A stretch of DNA of 64,000 nt. It comes from Rahnella laticis (GTDB lineage: Bacteria; Pseudomonadota; Gammaproteobacteria; Enterobacterales; Enterobacteriaceae). This document shows positions 1-8,833 of the stretch, piece by piece; positions within the stretch are counted from its first letter, which is position 1, and every line of letters begins with the position of its first letter. Position numbers and translations under genes: made by a program. Under the pieces are notes generated by a model that did no database searches, was not told the DNA's origin, and saw only the letters and a program-made list of their open reading frames with translations. The DNA is taken from the NCBI RefSeq assembly GCF_015644585.1, contig NZ_JADOBI010000002.1, forward strand, positions 372,001-436,000. Reading direction: 5' to 3'.

Positions 1-1
1 T

Positions 2-931
2 TCGCTACTGCAACCGGCCTGGGATGCCATGACTGGCTGGAATAGCGGACCAAACTGGATGGGCACTTACAATAGTATTTTCCCAAATGACGCACAGAAT
101 ATGGCGAATATTCTGCAGGGTCTGGATCCTGCAAGTGTCATGCGCGATAGCGCGATCACGGCTTCTATGAATACGTATAACGCGGCACATCCAACTAATC
201 AGAAGAATTGGGGGCAGGTTGCCAATAGCTATGATATCGCAATGGCGTTGCAGTCGGTCGGCAGTGTTGTGGGGGGGCTGATAGGCAGCGGCGGGGTTAA
301 TGAAGGTTTGAAGTCCAATGTATCAGGCAGTAGTTACGCTGATATCATAAATAAGAATATTGCAGACAGTCAGGCGGCAAGGGCTTCTTCAAACTTTAGC
401 AAGTACTTGGCTGCTGAGCAGCAGGTTCTTGAAACACTATCTTCTCGCAATGTACCTGATATGTCATTACAAGATATTCAGGCATCACTGACAGCTCAAA
501 TTGCAGATTTACGGGCTACTCTACCCGGAAACGCTAAAAATGGTGGAAATATGGGGGTTGCTGAGATTAATATCCCTGGCATGCCAAATATCATGGCTGC
601 ATCTAGCCGAATCAATGAACCAACGCCAGAACAACAAACTTTGGGTTTTGTCGGTCTTATACCCGAGACATTTGAGAGTTCCACAGTCCCTACATCAGGA
701 AAGAATCCGTATCCGTTGCTAAGAAATGTCGATTCTGAAGCGAAAATCTTAAATAATCTTGCGAATATGCTTGGGGATAATACAACAGTGAGTGGTACCA
801 TAAATCTTCTGACAGAGAGGGCACCTTGTGCAAGTTGTTCTAATGTTATTGAACAATTTCAACTTAAATATCCTAATATTAAAGTAAATATTTTGGATGG
901 TGGCGGTGTTATTAATCCTGCTAAAAAATAG
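2..931 (+). CDS. 3' end of a CdiA-like exoprotein with C-terminal deaminase toxin domain (partial)
   Basis: The reading frame is open to the left edge, so the first ATG at 29 is probably internal to a much larger two-partner-secretion or polymorphic-toxin protein. Counting from that ATG, the last ~70 residues carry a cytidine-deaminase-like zinc site: Asp235-Ser236-Glu237, then Pro266-Cys267-Ala-Ser-Cys270 followed by a VIEQF stretch. This arrangement fits the BURPS668_1122-type toxin deaminases (Pfam Toxin-deaminase). The residues before it are Gly/Ser-rich with a short hydrophobic GSVVGGLIGSG segment, as seen in pre-toxin regions. The expected role is delivery into a neighbouring cell and deamination of a nucleic-acid base; the substrate cannot be read from the sequence. 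The next gene starts 8 bp downstream, as expected of an immunity gene. I see no VENN motif in the visible part, so the exact secretion class is uncertain. Confidence 0.75.
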   Translation, partial: SLLQPAWDAMTGWNSGPNWMGTYNSIFPNDAQNMANILQGLDPASVMRDSAITASMNTYNAAHPTNQKNWGQVANSYDIAMALQSVGSVVGGLIGSGGVNEGLKSNVSGSSYADIINKNIADSQAARASSNFSKYLAAEQQVLETLSSRNVPDMSLQDIQASLTAQIADLRATLPGNAKNGGNMGVAEINIPGMPNIMAASSRINEPTPEQQTLGFVGLIPETFESSTVPTSGKNPYPLLRNVDSEAKILNNLANMLGDNTTVSGTINLLTERAPCASCSNVIEQFQLKYPNIKVNILDGGGVINPAKK

Positions 932-939
932 GTTATAAT

Positions 940-1290
940 ATGCTTAATGAAGAAAGAGTAACATATAACACACTGAAAGATTGGGCTTTGGAGTCCTACT
1001 TCGATTATAGCAGAGACTTGGCACTCAAGCGTGGAACGACGCATGAAGAAATTATTGGCTATGTCTCTTACACGTTTGAAGATGGTTTTGAACGGCTTAT
1101 TGAAAATCTTATGTGGCAAGTTATCCTTTTAGTGATTTCCGGAGGGTGGTACCCTGAGAGAAACAAAGTTATGCGGGCTGAAATAATAAATATTCTTTCT
1201 ACAAACAGTCTTGAGGATATGTTGATAAATGTTCCATCTGATGAACGAAAACTTTTTTTGCATGATCTGAAAATTCTTGAGTTTATCTAA
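940..1290 (+). CDS. Probable immunity protein to the upstream deaminase toxin
   Basis: This is a 116-residue acidic, aromatic-rich cytosolic protein with no signal peptide or obvious membrane segment, although residues 58-70 are hydrophobic. It begins 8 bp after the toxin stop codon, the standard placement of a CdiI-type immunity gene. Base composition is AT-rich compared with the core genes to the right, as usual for exchangeable toxin-immunity modules. I do not recognise the family with certainty; immunity proteins of deaminase toxins are diverse. The function is inferred from position. The alternative is an unrelated small protein carried in by the same exchange. Confidence 0.6.
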   Translation: MLNEERVTYNTLKDWALESYFDYSRDLALKRGTTHEEIIGYVSYTFEDGFERLIENLMWQVILLVISGGWYPERNKVMRAEIINILSTNSLEDMLINVPSDERKLFLHDLKILEFI

Positions 1291-1297
1291 TTTTTAA

Positions 1298-1462
1298 TGG
1301 TTAATAATTATTAAAAGTTTTGTAAGCAAGCGTTTTAAGTCATGGGCTTTATATTTATTCAGTAAGTTATTTTTTCATAAAGACGGGTGGCCTATAATTT
1401 ACCAGATGGACGAGCAGCAAGTTGGAGTATTAGCGGCAACTTTATCGAATTTAGGGGCATGA
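1298..1462 (+). pseudogene. Short open fragment, possible remnant of a toxin or immunity gene
   Basis: A 54-codon stretch is open from just after a TAA at 1295-1297 to TGA at 1460-1462, but it has no convincing start codon or ribosome-binding site. Its last residues read KDGWPIIYQMDEQQ followed by VGVLAATLSNLGA, which looks like the tail of a real protein rather than random DNA. It lies between the immunity gene and an orphan immunity-like gene, where displaced modules usually accumulate. The identity is unknown. Confidence 0.25.
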
Positions 1463-1469
1463 AAAACAA

Positions 1470-1721
1470 ATGAATGACTGTCTTGTATTTGAAAAAGTGG
1501 GTGATATTAATACTGAGTACCCATATTTAAATGTCTACATCTATGGGTGCAGCGATCCTTTTATGGAAATATCTATTTCGCATGAGAAAAATATACTATT
1601 CACATTATTTTTAGCGACAGATAACATTGTTCTGAGTAGTGAGCAATGGATTGAAATAAAATGCAAGTCTGATTTGTTTTTAAAGAAGACTCTGGCTGAT
1701 GAGGAGTTTGGAACATACTAA
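1470..1721 (+). CDS. Orphan immunity-like small protein
   Basis: This gene encodes 83 residues, acidic and rich in aromatic and Ile/Leu residues, without a signal peptide. It starts at ATG 1470 and ends in EFGTY. It has the size and composition of CDI or Rhs immunity proteins and lies in AT-rich DNA without an adjacent toxin, so it is best read as an orphan immunity gene left after replacement of an earlier toxin. A decayed reading about 250 bp downstream ends in the similar string EVGTYGY. No family is recognised; the immunity role is an inference from context. Confidence 0.45.
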   Translation: MNDCLVFEKVGDINTEYPYLNVYIYGCSDPFMEISISHEKNILFTLFLATDNIVLSSEQWIEIKCKSDLFLKKTLADEEFGTY

Positions 1722-1739
1722 TAGTACCAATCACTGATT

Positions 1740-2007
1740 TTAGATCAATAGATTTTATGTATCCCCCACAGATGGCGGTATTGCTGGAGCAGGATCAGGA
1801 TTTCCATTAACTTCAGTTTCAGTAAATGGTGGAATCATTACAAGACTGTGATTGATTGGTGAGTGATATGATTAAATGCAATAGTGAAAATAAGACTGAT
1901 GATATCTCAAGGATTATTTGTTTTGGATGGAAATATACCCATACAAGTATTTTGAAAACGTTCCGATAAATATTTCCGATAATGAAGTTGGAACTTATGG
2001 CTATTAA
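1740..2007 (+). pseudogene. Degenerate immunity/toxin module remnants
   Basis: No intact gene is present. One frame around 1758-1848 reads GGIAGAGSGFPLTSVSVNGG before a stop, resembling a piece of a secreted toxin or pre-toxin region. A second broken reading around 1870-2007 needs a frameshift and ends NISDNEVGTYGY, similar to the EFGTY end of the orphan gene just upstream. I interpret the stretch as a decayed second toxin-immunity module. Confidence 0.35.
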
Positions 2008-2705
2008 ATTCATGCGACTCAGTTGATTATAAAAAATATGTGCTTTTTCAAATTTGGTCGATGTGTACTCATGCTATAAAAACGACTCATTATTCCTGCC
2101 ATGGCAATAGATTTTGCTAAACAATGCAAAAGACGAGAAAAGGATGACCTTCTAATCGTAAAACCAGGTGCTCTCAGAGGCGTTGCTTCTTAGCATAAAC
2201 TCAGTCATATCTATCTTGACGGATTTTAGTATTCTGTATTTGTCAGAGAATCTTACGTTCCATTTGCTTGCAGAAGATGTATTTTTGAAAGCGGCCAATC
2301 CTTATGTAATTCGAAAGATTTATGCAGGCTGCTTTTGAATTGAAAAAGCCGTCAGCCGCTTTCAGAAAGCTTGCTGAATGAGTGTTTCGAGACCGAAAGG
2401 CTCGAAGACCGAAATGAAGGTACCGCGCAGCGGCAAGTTTTCGCGGCAATAGCAAGGGGTGCTGAAACATAACCAGCGAGCGGCAGCGCGTGTTGAAAAA
2501 GCGTGGGGAAATCCAAAAGGGGAAACGCTTTTCCCCTTTTGGTCGGTTTCGGCGCGAGCCGCTGAGCGATCACCGCAATTAAAAAACCGAAATTTACGCC
2601 AGGCTGCCGTTCCAAAGTTGTTTGGTTGCAACCCAAGGTCTTGACTTGAGTTAAGAGCTCACCGTCCCGGTTATACCCGATACGGCGAGTCTCTATGAGC
2701 CAAAA
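2008..2705. other. Gene-poor stretch with decayed DNA and a candidate dispersed repeat
   Basis: No convincing gene is seen. Positions 2101-2190 carry a 30-codon open reading with no supported start. The segment 2340-2645 changes composition abruptly to GC-rich and is open in several frames on both strands, more like a structured repeat than a coding region. It contains a perfect 13-bp inverted repeat (2513-2542). A tract to 2705 leads into the end of fhuE. Confidence 0.5.
2513..2542. repeat. Perfect 13-bp inverted repeat with 4-nt loop
   Basis: Arms 2513-2525 (CCAAAAGGGGAAA) and 2530-2542 are exact reverse complements around the loop CGCT. There is no T tract, so it is not a standard intrinsic terminator. 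It sits in the middle of the GC-shifted segment 2340-2645. Confidence 0.8.
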
Positions 2706-4922
2706 TCAGAAGCTATAACTCGCTGTCACCGACACATTCCTCGGTTCGCCGTACACCACGTACTGGCTGACACTCGTGTCGTATTCTTTGTCGAACAGGT
2801 TGTTCACGTTGGCCTGAACCGCCAGTTGCTTCGTGACCTGATAACGGCTGAAGAGATTAACCACGGTATAGCTGCCTTGCTCGGCGTAACGCGTGCCGTT
2901 GCCGCTTGGGCCTGGCTCATCCTGCCAGACGTGGGTCTGCCAGTTCGCGCCGCCGCCGACGGTCAGATCCTGCAACATCGGCAGGCGATAGCTGGTGAAC
3001 AGTTTCAGCTGCGTGCGCGGCAGTTGCGGGTTAACCGCATCGCTGTTTTCGTCTTCGGCAATGTAACGGGTGCCACCGAACGTCATCTGCCAGTTGTCGG
3101 TCAGCGCGCCATTCAGTTCAAATTCAATCCCGCGGCTCACCGTGCCGTTTTTGCCTTCGTACGCCGTATCGGTCGAGCCTTCGATGGTGCGGCCGATACT
3201 TTGCGCGACGTTATCCAGCTCCGCGCGGAACACAGCAACGGAAGCGGTCAGGCGGCTGTTGAACCAGTCGGATTTCACGCCCGCTTCGTAGTTTTTACCG
3301 ATAACCGGCGACAGATACGCGCCGTTGATATCGCGGTAAGTCTGCGGCTGGAATACCGACGTGTAGCTGGCGTAGGTTGACCAGGTATCGTTGATGTCGA
3401 ACACCAGACCGGCGTACGGCGTGATGTTGTTCTTCTCAATCTGAGCCGTCAGGGTGTCAGAATTCCAGTTGGTGTAACGCGCGCCGACAATCAGATGCAG
3501 CGGATCGGCCAGCGAAATACGCGTGGCGACGTACGCTGATTTCTGGCGGATAACGTCCCGCTCAGCCAGAGAGCGCGGGCCCCAGTCAGTTTCCGGGAAC
3601 TGGCTGTTGTAATCGTTAAAGTTGCCCAGCTCTTCGGTCGAAATATTGGCGAATGCGCTGTAATAGGTATTTTGTTGCTTCGAATAACTCACGCCGGTCA
3701 TCAGTTCATGCTGACGGCCAAATAGTTCGTACGGGCCGCTGGCAAAAGCGTCCACGCCATCGACTTTACGTTTACCGGTGTTGTAGCCGGTTCCCGCGAC
3801 GACCGGATAACCGGCATAAGCGGATTCGCCCACGCCGGTGGTTTTATCGAATGTTCCGTCGATGTACATCATTTTGCTGTCGATAAGGGATTCGGTATGC
3901 GTGCCATTCAGCGTCGCCTGCCAGCCGTTATCGAAGGACTGTTTCAGGGTGGTGAAAAGTTTGGTGGTCTCTTTATTGCTGTAAGCCCAGTCCGGCGCGG
4001 AGTTAAAGCCACGGCGGTAATCGGTTTTGCTGCCGTCGAGATACCAGCGCGGCATGCCGCCCCAGGTCGGGCTGTCGGTGTTGGTTTGCTGGAATTCGTA
4101 GCCCGCGGAAAGCAGGGTGGAATCGGTCAGGTCGGCATCTACCGTGGCGTAGACGAATTTTTTGGTCGCGCCGTAACGCTCAACGTAGCTGTTCTGATCC
4201 TGATATCCGGTGATCAGGCGGCCACGTACGCTGCCGGATTCGTTCAGCGGGGTGGATAAATCTGCCACGTAACGCTGTTTGTTCCAGCTGCCGTAAGTTG
4301 CGGAAACATTGCCGGTGAATTCTTTGCTGTCGGCGTGTTTACGTACCTGATTGACGGAGGCGGACGGGTTGCCCGGACCGGTCATCAGGCCGGTTGCGCC
4401 GCGCACCACTTCGATGCGTTCGAACAGTGCGGTGTCGGATTGGGAATCGCCCAGATCCCAGCGCGGGTCGAAGGTGGTCGGAATGCCATCGACCATGTAG
4501 TTATCGATTAAAAAGCCACGTGCGTAATAGGTGCGACGGTCAAGATCCGAGACGCTTTCCTGAATGCCGGTGGTGTTTTTCAGGACATCACCCAGCGTTT
4601 GCAGCTGCTGATCCTGCATACGTTGTTTGCTGATGATGCTGACGGACTGCGGAATGTCGCGCGTGGTCAGCGCCATTTTGGTACCCGCGGTGGTGACCGG
4701 TACGCTGTAATCGGTGGCGGCAGTGTCGGTAGCCGCGACGTTATTCTGGCCGGTCACGACGACCGTATCGTCGGTTTTATTCGCCGCAGTTTCGGCAGCA
4801 TTAGCAGAATGTATAGAAGACGAAATAAAAACAGCAATAACAGAAAGTGAAAGTTTCTGTCCTAAATTATTATTCCTGCCACGGATTGATTTAACTGACT
4901 TTTTCCCTGAAACGGATACCAT
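2706..4922 (-). CDS. fhuE: TonB-dependent outer-membrane receptor FhuE (coprogen/rhodotorulate-type ferric siderophores)
   Basis: The 738-residue protein closely follows E. coli FhuE along its length. It has a ~43-residue signal peptide ending near SANAA and a TonB-box-like DDTVVVTG. The plug domain carries TRDIPQSV, RGFLIDNYMVDGIPT and VEVVRGATGLMTGPGNPSA, and the 22-strand barrel ends in ASYSF with a terminal Phe. In E. coli this receptor imports ferric coprogen, ferrioxamine B and rhodotorulic acid, with passage to the cytoplasm by FhuBCD, which is not in this window. The start is supported by GGAG 8 nt upstream of the ATG. A Fur-like site lies about 145 bp upstream. It is transcribed away from the methyltransferase gene. 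Confidence 0.9.
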   Translation of the reverse strand: MVSVSGKKSVKSIRGRNNNLGQKLSLSVIAVFISSSIHSANAAETAANKTDDTVVVTGQNNVAATDTAATDYSVPVTTAGTKMALTTRDIPQSVSIISKQRMQDQQLQTLGDVLKNTTGIQESVSDLDRRTYYARGFLIDNYMVDGIPTTFDPRWDLGDSQSDTALFERIEVVRGATGLMTGPGNPSASVNQVRKHADSKEFTGNVSATYGSWNKQRYVADLSTPLNESGSVRGRLITGYQDQNSYVERYGATKKFVYATVDADLTDSTLLSAGYEFQQTNTDSPTWGGMPRWYLDGSKTDYRRGFNSAPDWAYSNKETTKLFTTLKQSFDNGWQATLNGTHTESLIDSKMMYIDGTFDKTTGVGESAYAGYPVVAGTGYNTGKRKVDGVDAFASGPYELFGRQHELMTGVSYSKQQNTYYSAFANISTEELGNFNDYNSQFPETDWGPRSLAERDVIRQKSAYVATRISLADPLHLIVGARYTNWNSDTLTAQIEKNNITPYAGLVFDINDTWSTYASYTSVFQPQTYRDINGAYLSPVIGKNYEAGVKSDWFNSRLTASVAVFRAELDNVAQSIGRTIEGSTDTAYEGKNGTVSRGIEFELNGALTDNWQMTFGGTRYIAEDENSDAVNPQLPRTQLKLFTSYRLPMLQDLTVGGGANWQTHVWQDEPGPSGNGTRYAEQGSYTVVNLFSRYQVTKQLAVQANVNNLFDKEYDTSVSQYVVYGEPRNVSVTASYSF

Positions 4923-5064
4923 TTATTAATCTCCGAAATATTATTTTATATTTTATTAGCCACAACTTTTAGATATTTATAACGCTTTAAAAGGGTGAAC
5001 AAGACCCGCCGGGATCCCCCGAAAAAGAGGGCCGGAATGGTGGAGTGCTAACTCAGTTAATAAA

Positions 5065-5083
5065 GCGAATGAGAATAATACGC
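5065..5083. promoter_or_regulatory. Candidate Fur box between fhuE and the methyltransferase gene
   Basis: The 19 bp contain the core AATGAGAATAAT, and about 12 of 19 positions match the consensus inverted repeat by hand count. Iron repression of fhuE by Fur is known in E. coli. The distance to the fhuE start (~145 bp) is longer than usual, so this is only a candidate. The rest of 4923-5251 is AT-rich divergent promoter DNA without another clear site. Confidence 0.4.
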
Positions 5084-5251
5084 ATTGGGTTTGGCGGTGT
5101 AAATAAATATTACCATTCTGTAATAGTGAGTTTTCTTTTCTCTTTTTTAGCCATTAAGAAATCTAGACATCTAAACGTTCGTTTTGTAGAGTGTCATTCA
5201 CCTGCTGAATTACTGCTTGATTCAGTTAGAAAATTTCGAGGCGACGACACA

Positions 5252-6154
5252 ATGATCAGTAACATTAAAATTCTCGATGGCGGAATGGGCCGTGAACTGG
5301 CCCGGATGGGCGCGCCGTTCCGTCAGCCGGAATGGTCGGCGCTGGCGCTGATCCAGGCACCGGAGTTTGTGCGTAAAGCGCATGACGCTTTTATTGCAGC
5401 CGGTTCCGACGTGATCACCACCAACAGCTACGCCGTCGTCCCTTTCCATGTGGGCGAAACCGTCTTTGCGGAGCAGGGCGCGGCGCTGATTGCGCTGTCC
5501 GGAAAACTGGCGCGCGAAGCCGCTGATGCGGCAAAAACGCCGGTGAAAGTGGCGGGTTCCCTGCCGCCGGTTCTGGGCTCTTATCGCCCGGATCTCTTCG
5601 AACCGGTTGCGGCGAAAAAACTGCTGACAGTGCTGGTGGAAAATCTCAAAGACACCGTGGATTACTGGCTGGCCGAAACGCAAAGTTCAGTCGCCGAGGT
5701 CGAAGCGGTGCGCGAAGTGCTGACAGACGTGCTGGGCGATGACCCGCGTCCGCTGTGGTTCTCGTTCACCTTGCAGGATCAGCTCAACGATGACGGCCAC
5801 GCGCTGTTGCGCTCCGGTGAATCCATTGAACAGGCGGTTGACGCCGCGCAGCGTTTATCCGCCAGCGCGATTTTGTTCAACTGTAGCCGTCCGGAAGTGA
5901 TGGCCGCCGCCGTTCGTGCGGCACGCGCCGCAAGCACCTCTCTTGATATCGGCGTTTATGCCAACGCTTTTGAGCCGGCGGATAACAAACGCGGCGCGAA
6001 CGAAGGGTTAAGCAAAATGCGTCAGGACACCGATCCTGCCGGATATCTGCAATTTGCCGAAGACTGGGTAGCGCAGGGCGCAACGATGGTTGGCGGCTGC
6101 TGCGGTATCGGGCCGGAACATATCGCGGCATTGAAAAACGCATTCAGCCAATAA
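5252..6154 (+). CDS. mmuM: Homocysteine S-methyltransferase (MmuM-type)
   Basis: The 300-residue enzyme transfers a methyl group from S-methylmethionine (or AdoMet) to homocysteine to give methionine, in the cytosol. The zinc ligands of the family are visible: Cys211 in FNCS and Cys283-Cys284 in GGCCG. The N-terminal ILDGGMGREL is typical. The frame is open further upstream, but ATG 5252 has GAGG 9-14 nt before it and begins where the family begins, so it is preferred over an in-frame start at 5045. In E. coli mmuM is paired with the permease mmuP. Here it is instead followed 71 bp later by a peptide-type ABC importer, suggesting that importer brings in a methyl donor or related sulfur compound (inference). 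Confidence 0.85.
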   Translation: MISNIKILDGGMGRELARMGAPFRQPEWSALALIQAPEFVRKAHDAFIAAGSDVITTNSYAVVPFHVGETVFAEQGAALIALSGKLAREAADAAKTPVKVAGSLPPVLGSYRPDLFEPVAAKKLLTVLVENLKDTVDYWLAETQSSVAEVEAVREVLTDVLGDDPRPLWFSFTLQDQLNDDGHALLRSGESIEQAVDAAQRLSASAILFNCSRPEVMAAAVRAARAASTSLDIGVYANAFEPADNKRGANEGLSKMRQDTDPAGYLQFAEDWVAQGATMVGGCCGIGPEHIAALKNAFSQ

Positions 6155-6165
6155 AATCAAAAACA

Positions 6166-6192
6166 TTTCAGCCGCACGGCGGACTGAATTTT
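6166..6192 (+). terminator. Imperfect hairpin between methyltransferase and ABC transporter genes
   Basis: TTCAGCCGC (6167-6175) pairs with GCGG-A-CTGAA (6179-6188) with one bulged base, followed by TTTT. It could act as an attenuator that lets part of the transcription continue into the transporter genes. Confidence 0.35.
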
Positions 6193-6225
6193 GGGGCGTG
6201 ATCGCCTCAGTGACAGGGGAAAAAC

Positions 6226-7770
6226 ATGATTGATCGTCGTTCGTTTATTAAAAGTGCGGGGGCACTTTCCATCGCAGCCGCCACGCATTCATTGTGGCTG
6301 GGCAAGGCATTTGCCGCCGATGCGGAGAAGCCGAAAAAAGGCGGGCATCTGGTGGTGGGCGTGGATAACGCGTCCAGCACCGACCGTCTGGATCCGGCAT
6401 TCTGGTTCGAAACCTACATGTATTTCGTCGGCTCTCAGGTCTTCAATAACCTGGTGGAAATCGACGAAAGCGCCGGACTTGCGCCCTCGCTGGCGGAATC
6501 CTGGTCATCTGCCGATGGCAGTAAAACCTGGGTGCTGAAAATCCGTCAGGGCGTGCAGTTCCACGATGGCCGTTCGCTGGGCGCGAAAGACGTGGTGTAT
6601 TCCCTCAATCACCACCGCGGCGAGAAATCCACGTCGCCGGTAAAAGGTTATCTGGACACCGTCAGTTCCATTGAAGCGACCGGTGAACACGAAGTGACGA
6701 TCAAACTGACCGCCGCCGATGTGGAATTTGTCTGGCTGCTGAGCGCGGTGCATTTTGCTATCACCGCCGAAAATGAAAACTTCGACAAAGGCATCGGCAC
6801 AGGCGCGTTCATTCTGGAGAAATTCCAGCCGGGCGTTACCACGCTGACCAAACGCAATCCGAATTACTGGAACAGCGAACGCGGGCATGTTGACTCCGTC
6901 GAAACGCTGGCGATGAACGATTCCACGGCGCGCGTGGCGGCGCTGGTCAGCGGCTCTGCGCACCTGATTAACCGCGTGAATCCGCGCATTGTCAGCCGTA
7001 TCGAGCGTATGCCGAACCTGAAACTGGTGCGTGCGAAAGACAGCATGATTTACACCTTCCCGGGGCTGTCGAATCTGGCGCCGTTTGATAACGTCGATGG
7101 CCGTCTGGCGCTGAAATACGCCATCGACCGTCAGCAGATTATCGACACCGTTTTGGGCGGATACGGCACCGTTGCCAACGATAATCCCATTTTCCCGTCG
7201 AACCGTTACTTTGCGAAAGACATTCCGCAGCGTCCGTATGACCCGGAAAAAGCGCAGTTCCACTGGAAGAAATCCGGGTTCAGCGGCCCGCTGACGCTTA
7301 ACGTGGCCGACGCCGGTTTCCCGGGCGCGGTCGATGCCGGTCAGCTTTATCAGCAGTCTGCGGCGAAAGCCGGGATCAACCTCAACGTGGTGCGTGTGCC
7401 GGATGACGCGTTCTGGAATGATATCTGGCAGAAAAAAGCGTTTGTGTCGTCTAACTGGGCGAACCGTCCGACCGCCGATGCGCTGCTATCTCTGGTGTTT
7501 ACCAGCCAGTCGTCGTGGAATGAATCGGCCTGGCACGTTCCGGCCTTCGATGCGATGGTGAAAGCCGCGCGCGGTGAGCCGGATGAAGCGCGCCGTAAGC
7601 AGATTTACCACGATATTCAGGTGATGCTGGTCGATCAGGGTAGCGAAGTCATTCCGCTTTACGCCGACGCGCTTGATGGCTGCTCATCCAAAATCAAAGG
7701 ATTCACCTCCGTGCCGGGAATGCCGCTGAGCGGTAACCGCGCGGCAGAGAAAATCTGGATCGAAAGCTGA
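6226..7770 (+). CDS. Tat-exported ABC transporter solute-binding protein (peptide/opine family, SBP_bac_5)
   Basis: The 514-residue periplasmic protein starts with a twin-arginine signal (DRRSFIKSAG), then a hydrophobic stretch and AFA-ADA, a likely cleavage site near residue 29. The mature part follows family 5 binding proteins: an early LDPAFWFET region, ESWSSADGSKTWVLKIRQGV and the DVVYSLNHH segment. Typical DppA/OppA proteins use Sec, so Tat export suggests folding, or a cofactor, before export. It is first in a four-gene transporter cluster (gap of 16 bp to the permease). The substrate cannot be read; linkage to the methyltransferase hints at a sulfur-containing amino acid or peptide. 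Confidence 0.85.
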   Translation: MIDRRSFIKSAGALSIAAATHSLWLGKAFAADAEKPKKGGHLVVGVDNASSTDRLDPAFWFETYMYFVGSQVFNNLVEIDESAGLAPSLAESWSSADGSKTWVLKIRQGVQFHDGRSLGAKDVVYSLNHHRGEKSTSPVKGYLDTVSSIEATGEHEVTIKLTAADVEFVWLLSAVHFAITAENENFDKGIGTGAFILEKFQPGVTTLTKRNPNYWNSERGHVDSVETLAMNDSTARVAALVSGSAHLINRVNPRIVSRIERMPNLKLVRAKDSMIYTFPGLSNLAPFDNVDGRLALKYAIDRQQIIDTVLGGYGTVANDNPIFPSNRYFAKDIPQRPYDPEKAQFHWKKSGFSGPLTLNVADAGFPGAVDAGQLYQQSAAKAGINLNVVRVPDDAFWNDIWQKKAFVSSNWANRPTADALLSLVFTSQSSWNESAWHVPAFDAMVKAARGEPDEARRKQIYHDIQVMLVDQGSEVIPLYADALDGCSSKIKGFTSVPGMPLSGNRAAEKIWIES

Positions 7771-7786
7771 GCCGGGTAAAAGAATA

Positions 7787-8815
7787 ATGTCAGAGCTTCC
7801 TTCTGTAAAAACAACACAACGGCCTGCGGGCCGTTTTTCGCTGAACCGTGTTTCACAAAACGGCTCGCTTTTGCGCATGGTGCTGGTGCGTTTGTTTTAT
7901 GGCGTGCTGGTGGTGCTGGCGGTTTCCGTGCTGATTTTTGCCGGTGTGCAATTGCTGCCGGGCAACGCGGCCACCGCCATTCTCGGCCAGAGCACGACGC
8001 CGGACGCCATCCGCGAGCTTAACTTGCAACTCGGGCTGGATAAACCGGCGGCGAGCCGCTATCTGAGCTGGCTGTTCGGCGTACTGCACGGCGATTTCGG
8101 TACCAGTTTTTCCACCCGAGAAGCCATCAGCGGCCCGCTGTTTACGCGGCTTGGTAATACGCTGTTTCTGGCGGGATGCACCGCCGCCATCGCGGTTCCG
8201 CTGGCGCTAATCATCGGGTTTATTTCCGTGCGTTATCATGGCAGCGTTATTGATACTTTCCTCAATGCCATCACCCGCGCCACCGTTGCGCTGCCGGAAT
8301 TTTTCTCCGGTTATCTGCTGATCCTGATTTTCGCCATCACGCTGGCATGGGCACCGAGCAACAGCAGTATTTCGCCGGACATGCCGCTGGGCGCCAAACT
8401 TTCTGCAATCTCACTGCCGTGCGCCACGCTGGTGCTGGCGATCCTCGGGCACATGAGCAACATGACCCGCGCCGCGCTGATTGCCGCGCAAAGCTCCGCC
8501 TATGTGGATACCGCGCTGCTGAAAGGGCTGTCGCCGTCGCGCATTTTGTGGCGTCACGTTCTGCCCAACGCCATCGGCCCGATTATCAACGTCGTGGCGA
8601 TCAATCTGGCGTATCTGATGGTCGGTGTGGTGATTGTCGAGAACGTCTTTGTGTATCCGGGGCTGGGGCAATACATGGTCGACAGCATCAGCAAACGCGA
8701 CATTCCGGTGATGCAGGATTGCGCGCTGTTGCTGGCCGGGATTTATATCCTGCTGAATTTGCTGGCAGACGTGATGGCGCTGGTCGCCAATCCGCGTTTA
8801 CGCCATAACCGCTAA
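7787..8815 (+). CDS. ABC transporter permease, DppB/OppB type
   Basis: The 342-residue inner-membrane protein has a longer than usual N-terminus (about 24 polar residues), then a first membrane helix at LVRLFYGVLVVLAVSVLIFA and the LLPGNAATAILG motif of DppB-like proteins. It has about six membrane segments. The cytoplasmic EAA loop appears around ALLKGLSPSRILWRHVLPNA and docks onto the ATPase. It is 16 bp downstream of the binding protein and 18 bp upstream of the second permease, clearly one operon. Confidence 0.9.
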   Translation: MSELPSVKTTQRPAGRFSLNRVSQNGSLLRMVLVRLFYGVLVVLAVSVLIFAGVQLLPGNAATAILGQSTTPDAIRELNLQLGLDKPAASRYLSWLFGVLHGDFGTSFSTREAISGPLFTRLGNTLFLAGCTAAIAVPLALIIGFISVRYHGSVIDTFLNAITRATVALPEFFSGYLLILIFAITLAWAPSNSSISPDMPLGAKLSAISLPCATLVLAILGHMSNMTRAALIAAQSSAYVDTALLKGLSPSRILWRHVLPNAIGPIINVVAINLAYLMVGVVIVENVFVYPGLGQYMVDSISKRDIPVMQDCALLLAGIYILLNLLADVMALVANPRLRHNR

Positions 8816-8833
8816 ATTTTAGGAATTGCTGCA

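Noticed and set aside
2352-2644. Several overlapping ORFs on both strands (61-94 codons) in the GC-shifted segment
   Set aside because: All frames are open together because of base composition and inverted structure; none has a ribosome-binding site. Better read as a repeat.
5045-5251. N-terminal extension of the methyltransferase
   Set aside because: The family starts at the ILDGG region; ATG 5252 has a good Shine-Dalgarno, and the upstream part reads like AT-rich promoter DNA.
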